Origin: Oceanirhabdus sp. W0125-5
GTDB lineage: Bacteria; Bacillota; Clostridia; Clostridiales; Clostridiaceae
DNA length: 64,000 bases
Direction of reading: 5' to 3'
NCBI RefSeq assembly: GCF_027938815.1
Contig: NZ_CP115913.1
Span: 554,001-618,000, forward strand
The notes beneath the pieces are model-generated. The model was not told the origin of the DNA, made no database searches, and worked only from the letters and a program-made list of their open reading frames with translations. Positions 25,156 to 34,943 of the stretch are shown here, piece by piece; position 1 is the first letter of the stretch, and each line of letters opens with the position of its first letter. The position numbers and the translations under genes were made by a program.

Positions 25156-26007
25156 ATGAAGGATGAAAAATTAATGAACAAATCTAAGGTGCAAATTTTG
25201 AAAAATTGTGATGAAGAAGATAATAATATAAGCATATCAGGGAAAGTTATAAATGAATGTGATGGAAGACCTATTCCACTAGCATGTATCAAATTTACAG
25301 ATAAAAACTACAACCCACTGTATCATTGTTTCACTGATACACAGGGATATTTTTATATAAAAGAATATTTTTTAGATACTATTAGAATTATTGTTTCTAA
25401 GAAAGGATATAAAATCTTTAGCAGCAGTATATATTCTATTAAAGATTATGAGTTAAAAAATTTAGTAGTTCAGATCTCACCAAGATGTGAAATTGAAAGA
25501 ATTATTACTGGGGTTGTTTGTGATTGTAATTACAATCCTGCTGAAAATGTACATGTGATATTAAGGAATGAAGATAACAATACTATTCATTCCACTTATA
25601 CAAACAAAAACGGAATTTTTGTTGTAGATGATGTAGAGCATGGATATTACACAATTATTTTTTGTTCGTACATGTATTATAAATACTCCTATAATTTTAT
25701 ATTTGATTATGGGAAGATTATGCCTTTAGGAGAAACATGTATTAGAAAAAAAGACTTGAAAGGAACATTAAATGGGATTATAACTGATAAAGAAGGAAAT
25801 CCAATAAATGAAGCCATTGTTGTTTTATTTGATGAAGTAGATAATTGGCCACTTCAGTTTACAAGGACTAATGAAAAAGGGGTTTACTTATTCTATAATT
25901 TAGATGTTGGGAGATATTTCATTGTTTCAAATAAGTCAGAATCAAAAGAAATAAATATAATTAAATATCCAATGTTATTTGATGATTATATGGATTATGA
26001 TTATTAA
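25156..26007 (+). CDS. Protein with three carboxypeptidase-regulatory-like repeats
   Basis: This 283-residue protein is built from three beta-sandwich repeats like those of the gene upstream. Each begins with GxVxxxxxxPI/AxxxV and ends with Y/F-rich turns (GYFYIKEYF, GIFVVDDVEHGYY, GVYLFYNLDVGRYF). There is no signal peptide, membrane helix or LPxTG motif, so a cytoplasmic or spore/cell-surface-associated scaffold is possible. I chose the ATG at 25156 with AGGGTG upstream; a GTG three codons earlier overlaps that site. The many cysteines (eight) are unusual for this fold. A terminator follows. No function is assigned. Confidence 0.75.
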   Translation: MKDEKLMNKSKVQILKNCDEEDNNISISGKVINECDGRPIPLACIKFTDKNYNPLYHCFTDTQGYFYIKEYFLDTIRIIVSKKGYKIFSSSIYSIKDYELKNLVVQISPRCEIERIITGVVCDCNYNPAENVHVILRNEDNNTIHSTYTNKNGIFVVDDVEHGYYTIIFCSYMYYKYSYNFIFDYGKIMPLGETCIRKKDLKGTLNGIITDKEGNPINEAIVVLFDEVDNWPLQFTRTNEKGVYLFYNLDVGRYFIVSNKSESKEINIIKYPMLFDDYMDYDY

Positions 26008-26009
26008 TA

Positions 26010-26040
26010 AAAAAAGAGCAGTTTATTCTGCTCTTTTTTG
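26010..26040. terminator. Bidirectional terminator
   Basis: AAAAAAGAGCAG pairs with CTGCTCTTTTTT. It lies between the repeat-protein gene and convergent purA. Confidence 0.85.
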
Positions 26041-26061
26041 AATAGGAAGTTATACATGTAT

Positions 26062-27339
26062 CTATTTAAATATGATAGCATCTCTTTCTGGTCCCACTGA
26101 AATGTACTTTATTGGGAAACCTATCTTTTCTTCAATATAGTTAATATAGTTCTTTGCTTCTTGTGGTAAATCATCATAATTACGGATATGTGAAATATCT
26201 GTATTCCATCCAGGTAAATATTCTATAACAGGTTTAGCTTGCTCTAGAATTTGAGTAGGAGGGAAGTCATCAATTACAGTTCCATTAACTTCATAAGCAG
26301 CACATACAGGGATTTCTTTTAAATATCCAAGAACATCAAGTAATGATAATGCTACTCCAGTTGTACCTTGAATTCTACAGCCATACTTTGTTGCAACAAC
26401 ATCAAACCATCCCATTCTTCTTGGACGACCAGTAGTTGCTCCATACTCTCCGTTATCTCCACCAAGATTTCTTAGTTCTTCAGCTTCAGAACCAAAGATT
26501 TCAGAAACAAAAGGTCCTGCTCCAACACTGCTTGAATAAGCCTTTACAACTGTAATTACTTCGTTGATTGAGCTTGCTGGGACACCTGCTCCAACAGGGG
26601 CAAAACATGCTAAAGGAGAAGATGAAGTGGTCATTGGATATATACCGTGATCAGGATCTTTTAAAGCGCCCAATTGACCTTCCATTAAAATCTTCTTATT
26701 ATTAGCTATAGCATCATTAAGTTCTTTAGATGTATCAGAAATAAAAGGTTTAATATTCTTACCAAGTTCAAATAAATAATCACAAATTTCATTTGCATCT
26801 AAAAGAGGCTTTTTGTAAAGGTACTCAAGTAAAACATTTTTCTTCTCTATATTTCTTTCAATCTTCTTTAATAATGAGTGTTTTTCAAAAAGATCGATAA
26901 CTTGTATTCCGATTTTATTGTATTTATCAGTATAGAAAGGTGCAATTCCAGATTGCGTAGATCCAAATTTTTCTTTACCTAATCTTTCTTCTTCATATTT
27001 ATCAAATAATATATGATGTGGAAGAACAACTTGAGCTCTGTCAGAAATGATAATATTAGGTTTAGGAACTCCACGAGAAATTAATTCATTATATTCTTTT
27101 AGGAAAGCTTCAATATTTATTGCTACTCCTGTAGCTAAAACATTTATAATATCTTGGTTAAATACTCCTGATGGTAATAAGTGTAACTGAAATTTACCAT
27201 ATTCATTTATTATAGTGTGACCAGCATTATTACCTCCTTGGAATCTTACAACGTAATCTGCTTGTTTTGCTAGCAAATCAGTCATTTTACCTTTTCCTTC
27301 ATCTCCCCAGTTACCACCGACAATTGCTGTTATTCCCAT
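26062..27339 (-). CDS. purA: Adenylosuccinate synthetase PurA
   Basis: PurA condenses IMP and aspartate with GTP to adenylosuccinate, the first step from IMP to AMP. The 425-residue protein has the expected length and motifs: GGNWGDEGKGKMTD (P-loop-like, with catalytic Asp), NNAGHTI (catalytic His), GSTQSGIAP, TTGRPRRMGWFD and SVGPERD at the end. AGGAGA precedes the ATG. It is divergent from the LysR gene and stands alone. Confidence 0.97.
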   Translation of the reverse strand: MGITAIVGGNWGDEGKGKMTDLLAKQADYVVRFQGGNNAGHTIINEYGKFQLHLLPSGVFNQDIINVLATGVAINIEAFLKEYNELISRGVPKPNIIISDRAQVVLPHHILFDKYEEERLGKEKFGSTQSGIAPFYTDKYNKIGIQVIDLFEKHSLLKKIERNIEKKNVLLEYLYKKPLLDANEICDYLFELGKNIKPFISDTSKELNDAIANNKKILMEGQLGALKDPDHGIYPMTTSSSPLACFAPVGAGVPASSINEVITVVKAYSSSVGAGPFVSEIFGSEAEELRNLGGDNGEYGATTGRPRRMGWFDVVATKYGCRIQGTTGVALSLLDVLGYLKEIPVCAAYEVNGTVIDDFPPTQILEQAKPVIEYLPGWNTDISHIRNYDDLPQEAKNYINYIEEKIGFPIKYISVGPERDAIIFK

Positions 27340-27472
27340 TTGAATCTTCTCCTTTCATTAATAAAGAAATAATAAAGGGATTAATTTGTTTTCCCTTACA
27401 CTTAAGAGTATAATTAAAAGATAAACATAAGTAAAATTAATAATAATTATACAAGGTATAAGGTGAAGTTAT

Positions 27473-28357
27473 ATGGAAGTGAATTTTGAATTATATAAGG
27501 TGTTTTATAATGTTGTGAAGGAAGGGCAAATATCGGCAGCTGCAAAGAAGTTATTTATTAGTCAACCTGCTGTAAGCCAGTCAATTAAGCAATTAGAGGA
27601 GAAGCTAGGCGGGAAAGTGTTTTTTAGAACTCCTAAAGGAATGAAATTGACATCAGAGGGACAAATACTCTATAAATATATTGAAAAAGCATATGGTTTT
27701 ATAATAGCTGGAGAATCAAAGTTTCAGGAAATGCAAAATCTTGAATATGGAGAGATAGTAATTGGTGCTAGTGATACATTATGCTCTCATTATTTATTAC
27801 CTTATCTTGAAAAATTTCATAAGGAGTTTCCTCAAATTAAAATCAAAGTTACTAATAGAACTACATATGAAATATTGAAGCTTTTAAAAAATGGAAGTGT
27901 TGATTTAGGAATCTTGAATCTGCCTATTGAAGAAGATAAGAATTTAGAGATTATAGAAACTATGACTTTAGAGGATTGCTTTATATGTGGGGATAAGTAT
28001 TATTCAGAGTTTAAGGATAAGGTTTCTTTGGAACAATTGAATGCATATCCGCTTATTCTTCTGGAGAAGGGGAGTAATACTAGAAGATTCATAGATAAGG
28101 TATTTAGTGATAATAACATATTAGTTGAACCAGAAATTGAACTTGGTAGTGTTGATTTATTAGTTAAGTTTGCAAAAATAGGTCTGGGGATTTCATTTGT
28201 AACAAAAAATTTTATTCATGATGAAATAGATAATAAAGAGGTATATGAAATAAAGCTTAAAGAAGAGATTCCAAAGAGAAAGGTAGGAGTAGTGACTTTG
28301 AAAGGAGTACCTTTATCTCCATCAGGAAAGAAATTCTTTGATTTTTTAATGAAATAA
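27473..28357 (+). CDS. LysR-family transcriptional regulator
   Basis: A 294-residue regulator. The N-terminal winged helix contains YNVVKEGQISAAAKKLFISQ followed by PAVSQSIKQLEEKLG, and the rest is the periplasmic-binding-protein-like effector domain. It is divergent from purA and lies 100 bases upstream of the split lysine-exporter genes on the same strand, so control of these exporter genes in response to lysine or a related amino acid is plausible. AAGGTG precedes the ATG. Confidence 0.93.
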   Translation: MEVNFELYKVFYNVVKEGQISAAAKKLFISQPAVSQSIKQLEEKLGGKVFFRTPKGMKLTSEGQILYKYIEKAYGFIIAGESKFQEMQNLEYGEIVIGASDTLCSHYLLPYLEKFHKEFPQIKIKVTNRTTYEILKLLKNGSVDLGILNLPIEEDKNLEIIETMTLEDCFICGDKYYSEFKDKVSLEQLNAYPLILLEKGSNTRRFIDKVFSDNNILVEPEIELGSVDLLVKFAKIGLGISFVTKNFIHDEIDNKEVYEIKLKEEIPKRKVGVVTLKGVPLSPSGKKFFDFLMK

Positions 28358-28457
28358 TAATTGAGTAATGAAATTGAAGTTTAAACTAAAATGTGATAAT
28401 TTATGGATATAAGAAATAATAACCATTTTAAGGTTAAATATTTGAGGGGGACATATT

Positions 28458-28736
28458 ATGTGGAGTATTCTACTGGTTTTGTTAGCGGGAATTATTATTG
28501 GGGCAACAGTTAAGTTATCTGATAAAATGAAATCATATAATAGTAAATTTCAATTTGTCGGAGTAGTATTTTTACTATTTACCATGGGGGTATCATTAGG
28601 GCTGAATAAATCTATATTAAATAATTTAAAGAATATTGGACTTAAATCACTTGTTTTTGCAGTTTTAACATCAGCTTTTAGTATTATTATGGTATATTTC
28701 ACAACAAAGTTCATCTTGAAGGGGGAGAAGAAGTAA
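28458..28736 (+). CDS. LysO-type amino-acid exporter, N-terminal part (DUF340)
   Basis: A 92-residue membrane protein with three helices whose sequence (GVVFLLFTMGVSLGLNKSIL) parallels the FVGIDLGLNKHIF segment of the next gene. In E. coli the lysine exporter LysO is a single protein of about 300 residues that begins with such a segment. Here it is split in two frames that overlap by one base. The ATG has GAGGGGG upstream. The two products probably assemble. The lysine specificity is carried over from E. coli and unproven. Confidence 0.75.
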   Translation: MWSILLVLLAGIIIGATVKLSDKMKSYNSKFQFVGVVFLLFTMGVSLGLNKSILNNLKNIGLKSLVFAVLTSAFSIIMVYFTTKFILKGEKK

Positions 28737-29332
28737 TGACACTTTCTATAATATTATCAGTTATATTTGGAATCATAGCAGGTTATTTTTTCTTTCCAGA
28801 GTCTGTTGTGCCGTATATGGATACTGTAACAACTATAGCTTTGAATTTATTAATATTCTTTGTAGGAATCGACTTAGGTTTAAATAAGCATATATTTAAA
28901 GATTTAAAGAAACATGGTGTGCTGCTTATCTTAATACCATTATCAATAATATTAGGCAGTTTAGCTGGAGGGTTAATTACAGGTTTGATATTTGATATGC
29001 CATCAAATATCAGTTTATCTATTTCATCAGGATTTGGTTGGTATAGTTTATCTGGAGTAATATTAACAAAACTACATAGTGCTGAAATTGGTACAATAGC
29101 CTTTTTAACCAATGTTTTTAGAGAGTTGATTACGGTTATGACTATACCTTTTATTGCAAAATATTTAAATGATTACTCAACAATTGCACCAGCAGGGGCT
29201 ACATCAATGGACACTACTCTGCCTATAATATCAAGATATACTAAGCCAGAAATTGTAGTAATAGCATTTTTTAATGGTGCTGTATTGTCTACTTTAGTAC
29301 CTATCTTAGTTCCGTTTTTTTACTCTATATAG
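28736..29332 (+). CDS. LysO-type amino-acid exporter, C-terminal part (DUF340)
   Basis: This 198-residue protein with about six membrane helices is the main part of a DUF340/LysO exporter. Conserved features include FVGIDLGLNKHIFKDLK, SGFGWYSLSGVIL, NVFRELIT and GATSMDTTLPIISRYT. The start overlaps the stop of the 92-residue partner (TAATG), with GGGGGAGAAG upstream, so both are made in equal amounts. It likely exports lysine or an analogue such as thialysine. Confidence 0.85.
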   Translation: MTLSIILSVIFGIIAGYFFFPESVVPYMDTVTTIALNLLIFFVGIDLGLNKHIFKDLKKHGVLLILIPLSIILGSLAGGLITGLIFDMPSNISLSISSGFGWYSLSGVILTKLHSAEIGTIAFLTNVFRELITVMTIPFIAKYLNDYSTIAPAGATSMDTTLPIISRYTKPEIVVIAFFNGAVLSTLVPILVPFFYSI

Positions 29333-29375
29333 ATTAAATAGAATTTTAGTAAAGAGTTCATACTATATATTGGAA

Positions 29376-29403
29376 TGCTGCACCATAATTGGTGCAGCTT
29401 TTT
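29376..29403 (+). terminator. Terminator of the exporter operon
   Basis: GCTGCACC (29377-29384) pairs with GGTGCAGC (29391-29398), followed by TTTTT. Confidence 0.85.
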
Positions 29404-29503
29404 AAATTAAGCTAGAATTTTGGGTAAATTAACATATTGAGTTTTGATGGTCAATATATTACAATGAGGAAGGAATATTACGTATATTAAGGAGGATTTT
29501 AGA

Positions 29504-30151
29504 ATGAGTGCATTAGAATCACTTATGAGTAGACAAGGAATTATATCTATAGTTTTAGTTGCTGTTGTATGTGTAGCTTTGGTTGTAATTTCAAAGAAAA
29601 AGAAAGGACAATCTTTAAGCACAAAGGATGTTGTTGCAATTGGTATTGGTGCTGCATTATATGGAGTGTTGTCTATGATAACAATACCTGTAGGTCCTAA
29701 TACTTCATTTAGAATTGCAATAGCTGTGCTTGTTATTTTTGGTGCTTTATTTGGACCAACTGTTGGTTTCTTAGTAGGATTTATTGGACATGCATTAAAT
29801 GATGCTCTAGCATATGGTGGAGTATGGTGGAGTTGGGTATTCTTATCTGCAGTAATAGGTCTTTTTGCTGGACTTATAACATTGGATAAGAACTGCGATA
29901 TTAAAATTGGAAAGTTCAATAAAGGGCATGTAATTAAGATGTTCATATTTGCACTAATAGGTATGGTAGTAGGTGGAATTGCTGCATACTGTGGAGATGT
30001 ATTCCTTTATGGAGAGCCAGCAGATAAGGTATGGGTTCAAATAGCTATAGCAAGTGTTTCAAACTTTGTTGTTATAGTATTAGTTGGAATTCCAGCTGTA
30101 TATGCTCTAGCTAAAAGAAACAGAAGTACAGATCTAGATATTGAAATATAA
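29504..30151 (+). CDS. ECF transporter substrate-binding (S) subunit, UPF0397 family
   Basis: A 215-residue membrane protein with about six helices. The core KDVVAIGIGAALYGVLSMIT, the segment FGALFGPTVGFLVGFIGHAL and the following NDALAYGGVWWSWVF are characteristic of the UPF0397 S components, often annotated as riboflavin type; HMP-thiamine type is also possible. The extra N-terminal helix before the core is longer than usual. AGGAGG precedes the ATG. The ATPase and T subunit follow immediately, making a dedicated (group I) vitamin importer. No riboswitch is visible upstream. Confidence 0.88.
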   Translation: MSALESLMSRQGIISIVLVAVVCVALVVISKKKKGQSLSTKDVVAIGIGAALYGVLSMITIPVGPNTSFRIAIAVLVIFGALFGPTVGFLVGFIGHALNDALAYGGVWWSWVFLSAVIGLFAGLITLDKNCDIKIGKFNKGHVIKMFIFALIGMVVGGIAAYCGDVFLYGEPADKVWVQIAIASVSNFVVIVLVGIPAVYALAKRNRSTDLDIEI

Positions 30152-30171
30152 TAGGGTGGAGGAAACAATTG

Positions 30172-31872
30172 ATGGCAGTAATTTCTTTTAGAAATTTCAC
30201 ATTCAACTATCATGGGTTGAAATCGCCTACACTAAAAAATATAAACCTTGAGATAAAAGAAGGAGAAAAAGTACTTATAGCAGGGCCAAGTGGTTCTGGT
30301 AAGTCAACATTAGCCCATTGTATCAATGGGTTAATTCCTTTTTCATACAAAGGAAAAATCCAAGGAGAACTATTAATAAAGGGAATTAAACCTCATGAAC
30401 ATAGTATTTATGAAGTAAGTGAATATGTAGGAACTATACTTCAAGATCAAGATGGTCAATTCGTTGGATTAAGTGTAGGAGAAGATGTTGCGTTTACATT
30501 TGAGAATAATAATGTACCTCAGAAGGAAATGTTTGAGGGTGTTAACACAGCACTAGAAGCTGTTGACATGCTTGATTATATAAATGAGACACCACATAAT
30601 TTAAGTGGTGGACAAAAACAAAGAGTATCAATGGCTGGGATATTAGCATCAGATGCTGATATTTTATTATTTGATGAGCCTTTGGCTAATTTAGATCCAG
30701 CAAGTGGGAAAAAAGCTATGGAGATTATTGATGAGATTCATAGAAAAACAAATAAGACAATAATAATAATTGAACACAGAATTGAAGATGTACTAGAACA
30801 AAGTATTGATAGAATGGTAGTAATGAATAGCGGAGAGATTATCGCAAACGGACACCCAGACAAGCTTTTAAGTTCAAGTATAATTAAAGATAGTGGGCTT
30901 AGAGAACCTCTATATATAGAAGTTTTAAAAATGGCTAATGTTAAATTAGAAGAAAAGGATAAAATATCTCAAATTCAGAATGTAGAAAAATACTCTTTAG
31001 ATATACAAGATTGGTATAGTACGAAGGGTAGAAGAAGAGAACTGGAAAATAAGGATACAATCTTAAAGTTAGAGAATATTGCATACAAATACTTTGAAGA
31101 TACTCCATATATTATAGATAATATAAACTTTGATATAAAAAGAGGAGAGATACTAGCCATATTAGGTAATAACGGAGCTGGTAAATCAACATTATTGAAG
31201 GTTATATCAGGAATAGCAAAAAATCAAAAGGGTTCTATTCATTATAAAGGCGAGAATATTCAGCAGTGGACTGTAAGAAAAAGAGCAGAAAAAATAGGAT
31301 ATGTTATGCAGAATCCTAATTATATGATTACACAAGCAAAGATTTTTGATGAGGTTGCCTTTGGACTTAGAAATTTTGGTGTGAAGGAATCTGAGATAGA
31401 AGAGAGAGTATTTGAGGCGCTTAAGATATGTGGTTTATATTCATATAGAAAATGGCCAGTTACAGCACTAAGTTATGGTCAAAAGAAGAGATTGACTATA
31501 GCTTCAATATTGGTTATGAATCCAGAAATTATAATTTTAGATGAACCAACAGCAGGACAAGATTATAAAAATTATAAAGAGTTCATGAGATTTTTAGAAG
31601 ATATAAAGGAAAAAGGTACGAGTATTGTATTAATAACTCACGATATGCATCTTGCAATGGAATATGCAGATAGGGCTATAGTTTTATCTAAAGGAAATAT
31701 TATTGCAAAAGATAGAGTATATAATATCTTATCACAAAATAGTATCATTGAAGAAGCTAATTTAAAAGAAACATCATTGACAAAGATAGCTAATATATGT
31801 GGTATAGAAGATATTAATTCATTTATCGAATGCTTCATTACTGAGGAGAAGGGTGGTGAAGTACATGAATAG
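30172..31872 (+). CDS. ECF transporter ATPase, two fused ABC domains
   Basis: A 566-residue double ATPase that powers the ECF importer. The first domain has GPSGSGKST, LSGGQKQR and LLFDEPLANLD. The second has GNNGAGKST, LSYGQKKR and IILDEPTAGQD. Fusion of the two ATPases is usual for this UPF0397-linked system. I start at ATG 30172, with GGTGGAGG upstream; the TTG one codon before is less likely. The coding region overlaps the T-subunit start. Confidence 0.92.
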   Translation: MAVISFRNFTFNYHGLKSPTLKNINLEIKEGEKVLIAGPSGSGKSTLAHCINGLIPFSYKGKIQGELLIKGIKPHEHSIYEVSEYVGTILQDQDGQFVGLSVGEDVAFTFENNNVPQKEMFEGVNTALEAVDMLDYINETPHNLSGGQKQRVSMAGILASDADILLFDEPLANLDPASGKKAMEIIDEIHRKTNKTIIIIEHRIEDVLEQSIDRMVVMNSGEIIANGHPDKLLSSSIIKDSGLREPLYIEVLKMANVKLEEKDKISQIQNVEKYSLDIQDWYSTKGRRRELENKDTILKLENIAYKYFEDTPYIIDNINFDIKRGEILAILGNNGAGKSTLLKVISGIAKNQKGSIHYKGENIQQWTVRKRAEKIGYVMQNPNYMITQAKIFDEVAFGLRNFGVKESEIEERVFEALKICGLYSYRKWPVTALSYGQKKRLTIASILVMNPEIIILDEPTAGQDYKNYKEFMRFLEDIKEKGTSIVLITHDMHLAMEYADRAIVLSKGNIIAKDRVYNILSQNSIIEEANLKETSLTKIANICGIEDINSFIECFITEEKGGEVHE

Positions 31873-32692
31873 AACAGGTTCATTGTATATAGAGAAGGAT
31901 TCAATTTTTCATAGATTAGAGGGAAGTATAAAATTTATAATGTTGATTGCATGGACAGTGTTTATATTCATGTTTATGGATCTAAGAATATTTGTCCCTA
32001 TGACAATACTTGGATTTATCACCTTGAAGATGGCTAAGATACCGTTTAAGAGCATAAAGCCCTTAGTGATATTTGTAATAGTATTTACAATAATGAATAC
32101 TATATTTTTGATTTTAATAACCCCTGAATATGGATCAGAACTTGCTGGAACTTATACTAAATTTATAAGTATGGGAAGCAGGAGTCTCACATATGAAACA
32201 ATGTTTTTTGCCCTTACATTGGCAATGAAATATTTATCAATACTTCCTATTACAATGTTGTTTATATTCACTACTCATCCAAGTAAATTTGCAAGTAGTT
32301 TGAACAAAGTAGGTGTATCATATAAGGTAGCTTATTCAGTAAGTATTGCACTTAGATACATACCTGATGTAAAAGAAGAAATGAAGAATATAATAAATGC
32401 TCAAGAGGCAAGAGGGGTAAGCTTTAATAAGAAGGATGCTAAGCTTTTTAAAAGACTTAGAAATTATATTGTAATTTTAATACCATTAGTTATTTCATCC
32501 CTTAATAGAGTAGAAGTGGTTTCAAATGCCATGGAACTAAGAGGGTTTGGTAGAAATAAAAAGAGAACTTGGTATAATAGAAAGCCTTTTGATAGAAATG
32601 ATTTTATATTATTAGGAATAAGCATATTATTTATAGTTGCAGGTGTTTATTTTAAGAATAATGTATTTATGAAATTTTGGTATCCATTTTAG
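31865..32692 (+). CDS. ECF transporter transmembrane (T) subunit
   Basis: EcfT-type protein of 276 residues: membrane helices at about 20-60, 100-130 and the C-terminus, and the two Ala-Arg-Gly motifs that couple to the ATPases (AQEARGVSF and, more degenerate, AMELRGFGR). Its ATG at 31865 overlaps the ATPase gene end; GGGTGG precedes it. It completes the S-A-T operon, which ends in a terminator. Confidence 0.92.
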   Translation: MNRTGSLYIEKDSIFHRLEGSIKFIMLIAWTVFIFMFMDLRIFVPMTILGFITLKMAKIPFKSIKPLVIFVIVFTIMNTIFLILITPEYGSELAGTYTKFISMGSRSLTYETMFFALTLAMKYLSILPITMLFIFTTHPSKFASSLNKVGVSYKVAYSVSIALRYIPDVKEEMKNIINAQEARGVSFNKKDAKLFKRLRNYIVILIPLVISSLNRVEVVSNAMELRGFGRNKKRTWYNRKPFDRNDFILLGISILFIVAGVYFKNNVFMKFWYPF

Positions 32693-32712
32693 ATAATAAT
32701 TTAATTGTAAGT

Positions 32713-32748
32713 AACTCGGTAATCCTTTGGGAGAACTGAGTTTTTTTA
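32713..32748 (+). terminator. ECF operon terminator
   Basis: AACTCGGT pairs with ACTGAGTT (one G-U pair), followed by TTTTT. Confidence 0.8.
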
Positions 32749-32814
32749 AAAAAATAATTTACTTTTTATTAAAAATATAAATAATAAACAAGTATAAGAA
32801 TCGTTTATAAAATA

Positions 32815-33101
32815 CTCCATCAGAATAGATTTATTGGAAATATCATAATACATGAACGTTCAGAAAAAGACTATTATTTGAGGATACTTTCAATTATTCT
32901 TGAATATCAAAATAGAGGTTTAGGGAAAATGGTATTTGAGTTCATGTTCAAAATTTATTCTAGATTATTAAAATGGAGTCGTATAATACCTAAATATAAT
33001 TTAAGAAATTGTTATTTTATGAGAAGATAGGATTTACCAAAGTATCAGAAGATGTTCACTCGGAGAAATTAACAGTGAATAGGTATGTAAAAAAAGTATA
33101 G
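32815..33101 (+). pseudogene. GNAT-family acetyltransferase remnant
   Basis: Without a start codon, the stretch encodes the acetyl-CoA-binding motif of a GNAT protein (LRILSIILEYQNRGLGKMVF). After a frameshift and short loss, it gives the family's C-terminal strand (FYEKIGFTKVSEDVH to a TAG at 33099-33101). The gene is decayed. The following 450 bases (33102-33553) are AT-rich with no gene that I can support. Confidence 0.7.
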
Positions 33102-33553
33102 TTCTAGTTTTTTATCTTATAAGTAATACATCAATTTGACTGTAAGTAAAGAATAATATTATAATTTGAAATAAGGGTATAGAAATCAAAAAAATGTAAT
33201 CAAATAATACTTATTCAATTATAAGTATAAATTTACAAAAAAGAGAGAATTAGAAAGGGTGTTATCAAAACTTCGAAAATCTTGAGTTTATTTTGAAAAG
33301 GTAACAAAGATAAGAATAAGAGAAATTATTGGTATACTAAAGAGTGTAATTTTATAAACTAACTAAAAATAATAATTTGGTTAGAGGTGATTAGGCATCT
33401 CATAATAAATTCCTATTATGTCGATTTTGTATTTAGTATAGTTTGTCACTATGAAGGAAAATTACATAGCCTAACAGCTAAAAGTAAGCAATAGCAGCCT
33501 TTGTAAAAAACTCTACAAGAGTATAAAATACTACATTATACAAGGAGGATAAA

Positions 33554-34933
33554 ATGATCTTAAAAAAAGATATTGAGGAAATTTTAGGAAATGCCATGAG
33601 CAGTGGTGGAGATTTTGCAGAAATTTTTCTTGAAGATACAGTTAAAAATACAATTAAAATGACAAACAATATAATCCATGAGGCTAATACGGGAAGAATA
33701 CATGGTGCAGGAATAAGGATTTGCAGGGGAATAGACAATGTTTATGTTTATACTAATGATACTACTTTAAAATCTTTAATTGATACCGCTCGTAAAGGGG
33801 CTATGGCAATAGGTGATTTAAAAAGTAAGAATATCAAAGTTCCATTAACAAGGAGATTAATTAAAGATAGGCATAAAGCGGTTGTTTTACCATCAGCTAT
33901 TGTTAATTCAAAAAAAGTAGATGTGATGAAAGAAGTAAATAGTGGATTAGTAGAATATAGTGAAAATATTAAGCAATCAAAGGTTTATTTTATGGACTCA
34001 GATCAAAAAATAATGATTGCTAATTCTAATGGCTTAATAACTACCGACAGGAGAGTTAGAAACCATATGTTATTAATATCTAAAGCTTGCAAGGGAAAAG
34101 ATATGGAAATAGCCTATGAAATCTTTGGTGGAAGAGGGTTTGAAGTATTTGATAGTTTAAATTTAAGAGACGCCGGAAAAAATGTGAGCAGAATAGCATG
34201 TAATCTTTTGAACGCAGAAAATTGTCCTTCAGGAAAGATGCCTGTTGTCATTGGTAAGGGGTCAGGTGGAGTACTATTTCATGAGGCGTGTGGACATTTG
34301 ATAGAGGCAACAAGAGTAGCAAATGGTAGTTCGATTTTTTCTAATAGATTGGGTGAGAAGATTGCTTCAGATAAAGTTACGGCAATAGATGATGGAACAC
34401 TTTGTTCTGAGTGGGGGTCTGCCAATATTGATGATGAAGGAGTAAAAACTAGAAAAAATATCTTGATCCAAGACGGAATTTTAAAGAATTATCTTGTTGA
34501 TAGGGTTAATGGAAGAAGATTGGGATTAGAGGCAAATGGATGTGCTAGAAGAGAATCATATAGATACGCCCCTACATCGAGAATGTCTAACACATATATA
34601 GCACCAGGAGAAGATGAAGAGAAAGACATAATATCTTCTGTAGAAAATGGTTTATATGCCAAGAGAATGGGGGGGGGGAGTGTAAATACTTTAACAGGGG
34701 AGTTTAGTTTTGTGATAATGGAAGGATACACAATAAACAATGGTAAAATTGATAGGCCTGTAAAGGGTGGAACAATTTCAGGAGTAGGACAAGAAGTTCT
34801 TATGAAAATAGATATGGTTAGTAAAGAACTTGAGTTAGCAAAGGGAATGTGTGGGGCAGTAAGCGGTTCAATTCCTACTTCGTCAGGACAACCGATGGTA
34901 AGAGTTTCAGAAATAACAGTATGTGAAAGGTAA
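33554..34933 (+). CDS. tldD: TldD-like zinc metalloprotease subunit
   Basis: TldD and TldE form a heterodimeric protease that threads and cuts unfolded peptides; in E. coli it matures microcin B17. This 459-residue protein has the metal-binding HEACGH (in GVLFHEACGHLIEA), the VTAIDDGTL strand, GCARRESYRYAPTSRMSNTY and the conserved GGGSVNTLTGEFSF. That GGG is encoded by an uninterrupted run of ten G (34669-34678), odd in such an AT-rich genome. AAGGAGG precedes the ATG. The partner gene overlaps or abuts. Its position 3 kb before a peptide maturase suggests that it could process the precursors there; that link is inference. Confidence 0.9.
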   Translation: MILKKDIEEILGNAMSSGGDFAEIFLEDTVKNTIKMTNNIIHEANTGRIHGAGIRICRGIDNVYVYTNDTTLKSLIDTARKGAMAIGDLKSKNIKVPLTRRLIKDRHKAVVLPSAIVNSKKVDVMKEVNSGLVEYSENIKQSKVYFMDSDQKIMIANSNGLITTDRRVRNHMLLISKACKGKDMEIAYEIFGGRGFEVFDSLNLRDAGKNVSRIACNLLNAENCPSGKMPVVIGKGSGGVLFHEACGHLIEATRVANGSSIFSNRLGEKIASDKVTAIDDGTLCSEWGSANIDDEGVKTRKNILIQDGILKNYLVDRVNGRRLGLEANGCARRESYRYAPTSRMSNTYIAPGEDEEKDIISSVENGLYAKRMGGGSVNTLTGEFSFVIMEGYTINNGKIDRPVKGGTISGVGQEVLMKIDMVSKELELAKGMCGAVSGSIPTSSGQPMVRVSEITVCER

Positions 34934-34943
34934 TGAAATAGTT

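Noticed and set aside
29376..29403. Another copy of the rlmH-end repeat (GCACCATAATTGGTGC)
   Set aside because: It shares only ACCATAA with the repeat and is a perfect stand-alone stem. It is an ordinary terminator of the exporter operon.
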